A stretch of DNA of 17,400 nt from the NCBI GenBank assembly GCA_964498755.1, contig CAZCIB010000048.1, forward strand, positions 1-17,400, written 5' to 3'. The number at the start of each line of letters is the position of its first letter. Position 1 is the stretch's first letter. The notes beneath the pieces were generated by a model. The model was not told the DNA's origin. It did not search any database and saw only the letters and a program-made list of their open reading frames with translations. Source of the DNA: RZZS01 sp964498755. GTDB lineage: Bacteria > Pseudomonadota > Alphaproteobacteria > Micavibrionales > Micavibrionaceae. A program made the position numbers and the translations under genes. Shown piece after piece: positions 5,845 to 11,652 of this stretch.

Positions 5845-6162
5845 ATGCCCGACCTGCTCCATATCGACGGAAAGCCCTACATCCTCATGAAGATGGAGGA
5901 ATACCGCGCGTTGACGGGGCAGAACGCCGAGGCTTTGCCCGACGCCGTGATGGACGCGGTCGCGGGCGGCGCCGATCATGCGGTCAAAATTATCCGTAAA
6001 CACCGCGGCCTGACGCAGGAAGAGCTCGCCGACAAGGCTGGCATTTCGCGCACATACCTCACCGAAATCGAAACGCGGCGCAAGGACGGCTCGATCCGCG
6101 CGCTTAAAGCCTTGGCCTCGGCGCTCAACGTCGATCTCGCCGTGCTGGCGATGGGGGATTAA
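5845..6162 (+). CDS. XRE-family antitoxin-like regulator with Phd-like N-terminus
   Basis: A 105-residue DNA-binding protein. Residues 1-24 (I-D-G-K-P-Y-I-L-M-K-M-E-E-Y-R-A-L) resemble the first strand-helix unit of Phd/YefM-type antitoxins. After an Ala-rich linker an XRE helix-turn-helix occupies about 46-100 (R-G-L-T-Q-E-E-L-A-D-K-A-G-I-S, then Y-L-T-E-I-E). Proteins of this shape usually act as antitoxins next to a RelE/ParE-type toxin gene. Here the preceding gene is gluQ and only 45 bases of repeat separate them, so no partner toxin is present. It is tail to tail, six bases apart, with another XRE gene. It may be a solitary antitoxin or a repurposed regulator. Confidence 0.85.
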   Translation: MPDLLHIDGKPYILMKMEEYRALTGQNAEALPDAVMDAVAGGADHAVKIIRKHRGLTQEELADKAGISRTYLTEIETRRKDGSIRALKALASALNVDLAVLAMGD

Positions 6163-6168
6163 ATTCTT

Positions 6169-6492
6169 TCAAGCGCTTGCATCCTCTCCTATCCCGGAGA
6201 GTGAAACGGGCTTTTTCCCCGGAAAAGATACGGTGATGTCCAGCTCGCCGCCCATCGCCTCAACGTATCCGCGCAAGGTTGAAAGCATCATGTCTGTGCG
6301 CTTTTCAAGCCGGGAAATATTTTCCTGTTTGACGTTGAGCCTGTCCGCCAAAGCCTCCTGCGTCATTTCCCGCGCCTTGCGCAATTCCCGAAGAGTCAGA
6401 TATTCCTGCAGCAACTCCTCTCCGCGCCGCTCAATCCTTTTACGGCGCGCCTCGGGCAGAGCGCTCATCACTTCTTCCAACGTGCGTCCCAT
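6169..6492 (-). CDS. HigA-type XRE antitoxin
   Basis: A 107-residue antitoxin of the HigA/XRE type found downstream of Gp49-like RelE toxins. Residues 1-35 are a charged helical region; the helix-turn-helix is at about 43-68 (M-T-Q-E-A-L-A-D-R-L-N-V-K-Q-E-N-I-S-R-L-E). The tail forms the E-A-M-G-G-E-L-D-I-T-V-S-F unit typical of these antitoxins. The ATG directly abuts the TAA of the toxin frame (6493-6495), and AAGGAG lies nine bases upstream inside that frame, so translation would be coupled to the toxin. The antitoxin is intact although its toxin frame is interrupted. By family behaviour it should bind the operon promoter and repress it. Confidence 0.9.
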   Translation of the reverse strand: MGRTLEEVMSALPEARRKRIERRGEELLQEYLTLRELRKAREMTQEALADRLNVKQENISRLEKRTDMMLSTLRGYVEAMGGELDITVSFPGKKPVSLSGIGEDASA

Positions 6493-6855
6493 TTAAAATT
6501 TCTCCTTTAAATTCCGCAGATGTTGCTCATAACGCTTATCGGCTGCTCCAATCAATTGTTTATAAAAACGCTTTTGATTAACGCCCGCCTTGTCGCCCGC
6601 AACCAGCACAATCGCGCTTCTCTCAGGGTCGAAAGCAAACGCCACGCGCTAGACTCCGCCGTCGGCATTAAAACGCAGCTCCTTCATGTTTCCGTGCTTT
6701 GAGCCTTTGAGCGTATCGGCGTTCGGCCTGCCCAATCCTGGCCCCAAAAGGCGCAGAGGAACGAGGGAAGCCAGAAGCTCGTCCTGAACCGGCTCGGGCA
6801 ATTGCCCGAACTCTTTTTCAAACGCGTCAAAAAACTCAATGCGCCATTCACTCAT
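6493..6855 (-). pseudogene. HigB/RelE-type (Gp49-like) toxin interrupted by an amber codon
   Basis: A 121-codon frame of the phage-derived Gp49-like HigB/RelE toxin family (mRNA endoribonucleases) is broken by one TAG at 6649-6651 (codon 69). Before it: M-S-E-W-R-I-E-F-F-D and K-H-G-N-M-K-E-L-R-F-N-A-D-G-G-V. After it, with no frame change: R-V-A-F-A-F-D-P-E-R, A-I-V-L-V-A-G-D-K and K-R-F-Y-K-Q-L-I, all typical of the family C-terminal half. Relatives have Trp at the interrupted place (G-V-W-R-V), so a single TGG to TAG change (plus-strand C to T at 6650) explains it. The 68-residue product would lack most of the catalytic sheet. The rest of the frame is undamaged, suggesting a recent mutation or a sequencing error. 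The antitoxin gene follows directly. Confidence 0.88.
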
Positions 6856-6856
6856 A

Positions 6857-6885
6857 ATTATAACTTACAAGTCATATAACTTCAA
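6857..6885 (-). promoter_or_regulatory. Strong sigma-70-like promoter of the toxin-antitoxin operon
   Basis: On the minus strand TTGAAG (6880-6885) and a perfect TATAAT (6857-6862) are 17 bases apart. The region is a 15-base direct repeat (units beginning CTTGAAGTTATA and CTTGTAAGTTATA), a plausible antitoxin operator. The -10 box ends one base before the toxin ATG, so the predicted transcription start is inside codons 2-3. Confidence 0.55.
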
Positions 6886-6895
6886 GATCATAATT

Positions 6896-8068
6896 CTAAA
6901 CGCCCCTCAACCGCTCAAACCCCTTCTCCAGATCCCTGATCAGATCGTCCGGATGTTCGAGGCCGATGGACAGGCGCAGCATGGCTTCGTGCCCCTGCCA
7001 CGGATTGGCGGTGCGTTCTTTTTTGAGGTGGCACGGCATGGCGAGACTCTTGTCCCCGCCCCAGCTGAAACCGAGCGGGAAGTATTCGAGGCCGTTCACG
7101 AACGCCGCCATTTGTTTATCATCCAGCTCGCGCTTAAATGCGAAACTGAACAGCCCGTTCGCGCCCCTGAAATCCCGCCGCCAGAGATCGTGTCCGGGAT
7201 CTTCGGGCAGCGCCGGGTAAAAAACGCGCGAGACTTCGCCGCGTTCCTTCAGCCATTTGGCGACGATAAGCGCGTTTTTGTAGTGCCGCTCAAGCCTCAC
7301 ATCGAGCGTTCTAAGCCCCCTCAGCCCCAGATAACACATATCCGGCGCGGCGCAGGAGCCGTTGTCGTTGGTGAGGCGCTTCATCCGGCTCCACAGCTCT
7401 TCCGTTTCAAACGCCGCCACGCCAAGCGAACAATCCGAATGCCCGGCGATGTATTTCGTCGCGCTGTGAATCGAGATATTCACGCCGTGCGCAAGCGGCT
7501 GGAAATAGAGCGGACTCGCCCAGGTATTGTCAATCATGCTGAGGACGCCGTGTTCGCGCGCGACTTTGGCAAGGCCGGGAACGTCCTGAATTTCAAAGGT
7601 CTGCGAGCCCGGCGATTCCATGTAAACCACTTTCGTGTTCGCCGTGATTTTCCTGGTCATCTCCTCCGGCGTGATCAGCGGGTCGTAATATTCGACGCCG
7701 ACGCCGAGACGCTTGAGATGGTTGTCGCAAAACCGGCGCGTCGGACCGTAAGTCGTATCAACCATCAGGAGATGATCGCCGCTTGAGAGATAGGCAAGCA
7801 GGCAGTTCGATATGGCGCTGAGGCCCGAGGAATAGCTCACCGCGCCGTACCCGCCCTCAATGTCGGCGACCGCGTTTTCGAATTCGCGGCTGCTGGGGTT
7901 GGAAATCCGGCCGTAGATATAGGCTTCGTCCCGGCCCCAGGTCGCGCCCGCGGCCTTAAAGGATTCCAGAGACCGGAACAGCATAGTGCTCGCGCGTTGT
8001 ATCCCGGTATTCGCTGGCCCTTCTCCGTGGTCCCGGGCGGCGTGGATGAGTTTTGTCTGGTCTTTCAT
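6896..8068 (-). CDS. metC: Cystathionine beta-lyase
   Basis: A 390-residue PLP enzyme of the Cys/Met metabolism family that cleaves cystathionine to homocysteine, pyruvate and ammonia in methionine synthesis. The PLP lysine is Lys205 in H-S-A-T-K-Y-I-A-G-H. Y-G-R at 52-54 binds the cofactor phosphate of the neighbouring subunit. Tyr107 stacks on the ring and Asp180 (M-I-D-N-T-W) pairs with the pyridine nitrogen. The F-S-W-G-G-D-K-S-L near the C-terminus is characteristic of MetC rather than of cystathionine gamma-synthase. Length is normal. The 5' untranslated region is the left arm of an 8-bp repeat array; no good ribosome site is visible. A cystathionine gamma-lyase role cannot be excluded. 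Confidence 0.9.
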   Translation of the reverse strand: MKDQTKLIHAARDHGEGPANTGIQRASTMLFRSLESFKAAGATWGRDEAYIYGRISNPSSREFENAVADIEGGYGAVSYSSGLSAISNCLLAYLSSGDHLLMVDTTYGPTRRFCDNHLKRLGVGVEYYDPLITPEEMTRKITANTKVVYMESPGSQTFEIQDVPGLAKVAREHGVLSMIDNTWASPLYFQPLAHGVNISIHSATKYIAGHSDCSLGVAAFETEELWSRMKRLTNDNGSCAAPDMCYLGLRGLRTLDVRLERHYKNALIVAKWLKERGEVSRVFYPALPEDPGHDLWRRDFRGANGLFSFAFKRELDDKQMAAFVNGLEYFPLGFSWGGDKSLAMPCHLKKERTANPWQGHEAMLRLSIGLEHPDDLIRDLEKGFERLRGV

Positions 8069-8069
8069 C

Positions 8070-8166
8070 GCTGATTGGCTTCTTTGCTGATTGGCTGATT
8101 AATTTAAAAATCTACATCTAATCAGCTAATAAGCCAATCAGCCAGTTAGCTAATCAGCGCATCAGC
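8070..8166. repeat. 8-bp word array (GCTGATTR), inverted, between metC and the nitrilase gene
   Basis: The left arm 8070-8101 is four 8-mers: GCTGATTG, GCTTCTTT, GCTGATTG, GCTGATTA. The right arm 8119-8166, read on the other strand, is six: GCTGATGC, GCTGATTA, GCTAACTG, GCTGATTG, GCTTATTA, GCTGATTA. The spacer is AT-rich. The right arm encodes the last residues (A-D-A-L-I-S) and the TAA stop of the nitrilase gene; the left arm abuts the metC start codon. Confidence 0.9.
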
Positions 8167-8997
8167 GGAGCCCCAAGCCGGAATCGCCGCCCGCGCCTTG
8201 TCGACCAGCGACAAATCCAGATCGGCGACGACAATTCCCGGCGCGTCGCCCGCATCGGCCAGAACCTCGCCCCATGGCGCGACGATCAAGGAATGGCCGT
8301 AGCAGGGCTTGACGCCGCCCGCCGCCCCGGTTTGCGCGGGCGCGAGGATAAAGGCCCCGGTTTCGATCGCTCTTGCCCTCAATAATGTTTCCCAATGCGC
8401 CTGCCCCGTTGGCACGGTAAAGGCCGAGGGAACCGTGATGATCTGCGCGCCCCGTTGCGCAAGCGCCCTGTAAAGATACGGAAAGCGCACGTCATAGCAA
8501 ATCGTCAAGCCGATTTTCGCGAACGGCGTTTCTGCAATGACGGCTTCGTCGCCGCGCTCGAACACGTCGCTTTCCCGGTAAATATCGCCATTAGGGAGAT
8601 CGACGTCAAAGGGATGGATCTTATCGTATCTTGCCGCGATGTCGCCCAAATTATTTATTAGAAAAGAACGGTTTGCGATCTTTTTTTGATCTTGCTTTTT
8701 AATTGCAAGAGAACCCGTAAGCAGCCATATATCCAGCTCTTTTGCGAGTTCTTTAAAACGCGCCAGCGTCGGATGAACGGATTCTTGCGGCGACGTTTCA
8801 AAGCGTTTTTCCAGCGGCGCGACGCGGCAGCATGTCACTTCAGGCGTTAGAACAAACTGCGCGCCCTGCCCCACCGCCGCGCGAATCCGGCGCTCGGCCT
8901 CCCGGATATTCTCCCCGATTTCCGGCCCGCTGCTCATTTGGACGAGAGCGGTTTTGATTATATCTTGTGAGTCGGTCATTTTCTTTTTCAGAACCAT
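8146..8997 (-). CDS. Carbon-nitrogen hydrolase (Nit/nitrilase superfamily amidase)
   Basis: A 283-residue cytoplasmic amidase of the Nit1/Nit2 branch. The catalytic triad is complete: Glu53 (T-P-E-V), Lys126 (Y-D-K-I-H) and Cys167 (T-I-C-Y-D-V-R-F-P). Enzymes of this branch hydrolyse deaminated glutathione or omega-amido acids; the precise substrate is not shown here. In many alphaproteobacteria it lies beside grxC and comF, as it does here. GGAGG lies eight bases before the ATG at 8997 within a repeat element, making the first six residues (M-V-L-K-K-K) a probable later extension; the ATG at 8979 is the alternative start. The C-terminal residues A-D-A-L-I-S and the stop derive from an 8-bp array. 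Confidence 0.92.
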   Translation of the reverse strand: MVLKKKMTDSQDIIKTALVQMSSGPEIGENIREAERRIRAAVGQGAQFVLTPEVTCCRVAPLEKRFETSPQESVHPTLARFKELAKELDIWLLTGSLAIKKQDQKKIANRSFLINNLGDIAARYDKIHPFDVDLPNGDIYRESDVFERGDEAVIAETPFAKIGLTICYDVRFPYLYRALAQRGAQIITVPSAFTVPTGQAHWETLLRARAIETGAFILAPAQTGAAGGVKPCYGHSLIVAPWGEVLADAGDAPGIVVADLDLSLVDKARAAIPAWGSADALIS

Positions 8998-9112
8998 CCC
9001 CTCACCCTCCCGGCTTCGCTACGCTCCGCCGGGCCCCTCCCTCTCCCTAGGGAGAGGGTAGCGAGGCTCAGCTTTTCCGCAGGAAAAGCGATAGCCGAGA
9101 TTGGGTGAGGGG
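8998..9112. repeat. 115-bp multi-hairpin intergenic repeat (REP-like)
   Basis: Perfect 10-bp inverted ends CCCCTCACCC (8998-9007) and GGGTGAGGGG (9103-9112) enclose three further hairpins: CCCGGC/GCCGGG (9009-9014 with 9028-9033), a perfect 20-bp palindrome centred on CCCTAGGG (9039-9058), and GCTTTTCC/GGAAAAGC (9071-9078 with 9082-9089) inside a GGCT/AGCC stem. Sequences of the CCCTCACCC...GGGTGAGGGG type are familiar intergenic repeats in many proteobacteria. It lies between grxC and the nitrilase gene, both on the minus strand, and could act as a processing or attenuation site. Confidence 0.85.
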
Positions 9113-9134
9113 AAAAATTCTCCAGATTACAGCC

Positions 9135-9392
9135 TCATCCATTCAACAACGCGTCCAGCTTGCCCTGCCTGTCAAGCGCGTGGATTTCATCGCAGCCGCC
9201 AAGGCCTTCGTTATCCACAAACACCTGCGGCACGGTCCGCCGGCCGTCCGCGCGATTAATCATCTCTTCGCGCTTTTCGTCGTCGTTCGCAATGTTATAT
9301 TCAGTGTATGACACGCCCTTGCCGTCCAAAAGCTGCTTCGCGCGGACGCAGAACGGGCATGTGGGTTTGGTATAGATTTCAACGTTGGCCAT
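9135..9392 (-). CDS. grxC: Glutaredoxin 3
   Basis: An 85-residue class I glutaredoxin that reduces protein and mixed disulfides with glutathione. The dithiol active site is C-P-F-C at 12-15. The glutathione-binding elements are T-V-P at 53-55 (cis-Pro) and G-G-C-D at 65-68. The fold order and length are those of GrxC. AGGAG lies about 11 bases before the ATG. It is divergent from the UbiH-family gene and followed by the 115-bp repeat and the nitrilase gene on the same strand, with which it may be co-transcribed. Confidence 0.95.
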   Translation of the reverse strand: MANVEIYTKPTCPFCVRAKQLLDGKGVSYTEYNIANDDEKREEMINRADGRRTVPQVFVDNEGLGGCDEIHALDRQGKLDALLNG

Positions 9393-9456
9393 GGGTCTCG
9401 GTCTCCTTTGGTTAGCTTAAGAAAAAATAACGCCGATTTGACAAGAGTAAAGCGCG

Positions 9457-10677
9457 ATGGTCGACAAAGATATCATTATTGCGGGCGGGGGCGTTGCCGG
9501 TTTGACGCTGGCGAGTTTGCTGGCAAAGTCCGGGTTTGACGTTGCCGTCATCGACAAGCGCTCGGGCAAGCCGCCTGAAAATATGCCCCCCTCGGGGCGC
9601 ACGGTCGCGCTGATGCAAAGCTCGCTCAATATCATCAGGGCCGCAGGCGTTTACGAGACGTGCGAAAAGCATGGCGGGCGGCTGGAACGCATGCGGATCA
9701 TTGACGATTCGCATGAAAGCCTCGATCCGGTTGAAACGGAATTCGACGCCGCCGATATCGGCTTTGATTGCTATGGCATAAACGCGCCGAACAATATTCT
9801 ACACGCAGCCCTGATCCGTGAAACGGACGCGCTGGACAACATAGAGACCATCGCGCCGGACGCGCTGTCGGATTATACGGCGGAAACGGGAAAGGTTCTG
9901 GTCCGGTTGGAGAGCGGACGCGAAATAACGGCAAGACTTTTGGTCGGCGCGGACGGGGCGACGTCTACCGTGCGTCATGTCGCAGGAATCGAATGCTGGC
10001 AGAAAAGCTACGGCCAGACGGCGATAACGTTCCTGATGAATCATTCCCATGCCCATAACGGCTCTGCGACTGAATTTCACCGCGCCGGCGGGCCGTTTGC
10101 GATCGTGCCTTTGCCGGGGAACGCGTCATCCGTTGTCTGGGTGGAAAAGGACAGGGACATCGAACGTTTGCAAAGGCTGCGCAGGGAGGATTTTATCGAG
10201 GAATTACAGGACCGGACAAAAAACATTCTCGGCCCCGTCACGCTTGAAACATCCCCTGAGCACTGGCCTTTGAGGTCATTGCGCGCCGAGACCCTTATTT
10301 CAAAGCGCATGGCTTTGGTGGCTGAAGCCGCGCACGTTATGTCGCCGATTACGGCGCAGGGACTGAATTTAAGCCTGCGGGACGTGGCCGCGCTTGCGGA
10401 AACATTAACGGACGCACACAGGCTCGGCCTTGATATCGGAAGCGACAACGTCCTTGAAAAATACGAAAAGCGGCGCAGGCTTGACGTCAAGTCGCGCGTC
10501 TTCGGCGTTCATACGCTCAATTCCCTTGTCGGGCATGAATTCGGCGGAACCCAGGCATTGCGCCGCCTGTCGCTCAAAGCGATCAATAATGTCGTGCCCC
10601 TAAAGGAATTCGCCATGCGCCAGGGTCTGGCTCCGCCCGTAGACACGGGTAGGTTGGCAAGGGGCGAAGCGCTTTGA
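9457..10677 (+). CDS. UbiH/UbiF/Coq6-family FAD-dependent hydroxylase
   Basis: A 406-residue flavoprotein monooxygenase of the family that hydroxylates the aromatic ring in ubiquinone synthesis, acting at the membrane surface. The dinucleotide-binding motif is G10-x-G12-x-x-G15 with an acidic strand end at Asp33. The D-G motif is at 164-167 (G-A-D-G). The third FAD motif reads V-A-E-A-A-H at 288-293 followed by P-I-T-A-Q-G-L-N-L at 297-305; alphaproteobacterial members more often have G-E-A-A-H and G-A-Q-G, so two glycines are replaced here. Which ring position it acts on (UbiH, UbiF or UbiL type) cannot be told. An 8-bp tandem repeat begins three bases after its TGA. Confidence 0.88.
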   Translation: MVDKDIIIAGGGVAGLTLASLLAKSGFDVAVIDKRSGKPPENMPPSGRTVALMQSSLNIIRAAGVYETCEKHGGRLERMRIIDDSHESLDPVETEFDAADIGFDCYGINAPNNILHAALIRETDALDNIETIAPDALSDYTAETGKVLVRLESGREITARLLVGADGATSTVRHVAGIECWQKSYGQTAITFLMNHSHAHNGSATEFHRAGGPFAIVPLPGNASSVVWVEKDRDIERLQRLRREDFIEELQDRTKNILGPVTLETSPEHWPLRSLRAETLISKRMALVAEAAHVMSPITAQGLNLSLRDVAALAETLTDAHRLGLDIGSDNVLEKYEKRRRLDVKSRVFGVHTLNSLVGHEFGGTQALRRLSLKAINNVVPLKEFAMRQGLAPPVDTGRLARGEAL

Positions 10678-10679
10678 TG

Positions 10680-10776
10680 GCTGATTGGCTGATTGGCTGA
10701 TTGGCTGATTGGCTGATTGGCTCATTCGCTGATTTGTGTTCTTCTAATCAGCTAATCCACTAATCATCTAATCAGC
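10680..10776. repeat. 8-bp word array (GCTGATTG x5), inverted, between the ubiH-like gene and comF
   Basis: Five perfect tandem copies of GCTGATTG (10680-10719) are followed by two imperfect ones (GCTCATTC, GCTGATTT) to 10735. The right arm 10745-10776, read on the other strand, is GCTGATTA, GATGATTA, GTGGATTA, GCTGATTA. The spacer is nine bases. The right arm supplies the TGA stop of the comF-like gene. It lies between two convergent genes, where a large hairpin could end transcription from both sides. Confidence 0.92.
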
Positions 10777-11551
10777 CGACTTCCGCCCGCACGGCTCTCG
10801 CCAGCGTCAGAATATCAACGCGCGCGCAACCTGCCTTTAACAACGCCTTCGCGCACTCCTTGACCGTCGACCCGGTCGTGTAGACGTCGTCAATCAGGAC
10901 AATGTTTTTATCCTGAATTGCATCTTTATAAGCCGGGTTGACTTCAAATGCCCGCCGGACGTTCTTCGCCCGGTCTTTCGTGTTGAGGCGCCCCTGAGAC
11001 GGCGTTGCGCGTACGCGCGCAAGCAGGTCAGGAACATCCGGAATTCCCGTCCGCCTGGAAAGATAACGCGCGATAATCGCCGCCTGATTGTAGCGGCGCC
11101 GGAGCAGGCGCAATCTGTGCAAGGGCACCGGCGCGAGCATCTCCGCCTCTCCCAGTATTTCCGCCCCGGCTCTTTGCATCCACGGCAGAAAGGCGCGCAC
11201 CGCATGAGTCTGGTCGGCGTGCTTGAACTTCAGAACCAGTTCACGACTGGCGTCGTCATAAAGCAGGGCCGCGCGCGCCTTGTTATAAACGGGCCGATCG
11301 GCCAGACACGATCCGCACAGCAGCTTTTCTCCGCCGCGGTCATATTCGAAAGGCCGTCCACAACAATCGCAAAACGGGGCCGTGATAAAATTCAGGGAAC
11401 GCCAGACATCAGGCGCAACCATTCCCTGCGTTTCAACAAGACGTCCCGAGACAACGCAGCGGGGCGGCAAGACAAAGTCCGCCGCCTTGTTCACAAACCC
11501 TGTAATTGCTTTACGCTCAAGCAAGGCTTTACTTTTCCCCAAGAACACCAC
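10772..11551 (-). CDS. comF: ComF family phosphoribosyltransferase-like protein
   Basis: A 259-residue double-zinc-ribbon and phosphoribosyltransferase protein of the ComF/GntX family, linked to DNA uptake in competent bacteria. Cysteines at 32, 61, 63-64, 79 and 82 form the N-terminal zinc ribbon. The family motif P-V-P-L-H-R-L-R-L-L-R-R-R-Y-N-Q-A is at 141-157, and the PRPP-binding loop V-L-I-D-D-V-Y-T-T-G-S-T at 218-229. Length is typical. The frame begins with GTG at 11551; a second GTG follows and no ribosome site decides between them, so the exact start is uncertain. The stop codon lies inside an 8-bp repeat array. It is divergent from the 894-residue methyltransferase gene. Confidence 0.9.
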   Translation of the reverse strand: MVFLGKSKALLERKAITGFVNKAADFVLPPRCVVSGRLVETQGMVAPDVWRSLNFITAPFCDCCGRPFEYDRGGEKLLCGSCLADRPVYNKARAALLYDDASRELVLKFKHADQTHAVRAFLPWMQRAGAEILGEAEMLAPVPLHRLRLLRRRYNQAAIIARYLSRRTGIPDVPDLLARVRATPSQGRLNTKDRAKNVRRAFEVNPAYKDAIQDKNIVLIDDVYTTGSTVKECAKALLKAGCARVDILTLARAVRAEVG

Positions 11552-11583
11552 AGATTATTACTAAACAAGGGTAATGTCAGTAG

Positions 11584-11638
11584 ACTTTACGCCTTTCATG
11601 ACATAAAGTGCCTGCTTATACTTTACAAGGCGGAAAGT
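11584..11638. promoter_or_regulatory. Two-tier inverted repeat in the comF / methyltransferase divergent region
   Basis: ACTTTACGCC (11584-11593) pairs with GGCGGAAAGT (11629-11638), nine of ten positions. Inside it TAAAGT (11604-11609) pairs perfectly with ACTTTA (11620-11625) over a 10-base loop. The same arrangement can be read as four alternating copies of an ACTTTAC-like half-site, as expected of an operator. It lies 14 bases before the start at 11653. Confidence 0.45.
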
Positions 11639-11652
11639 AGTGGCGAGCGTAA

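Noticed and set aside
484..6651. Genetic code change with TAG read as an amino acid
   Set aside because: TAG is the natural end of dsbB, the HNH gene, gluQ, metC, gloB and the Gly/Arg-rich gene, each at the expected family length, so TAG is a normal stop here.
6839..7786. Long plus-strand open frame (315 codons) opposite metC
   Set aside because: It is the mirror of the metC codon pattern; metC has a full set of catalytic residues and the antisense product shows no domain, only Arg/Pro-rich sequence.
8998..9112. Insertion sequence or MITE with terminal repeats
   Set aside because: Ends are inverted, but no target-site duplication is visible and the internal hairpins fit a REP-like intergenic repeat better.
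10680..10776. Possible CRISPR array
   Set aside because: Units are 8 bp and directly abutting, with no spacers and no cas genes nearby.
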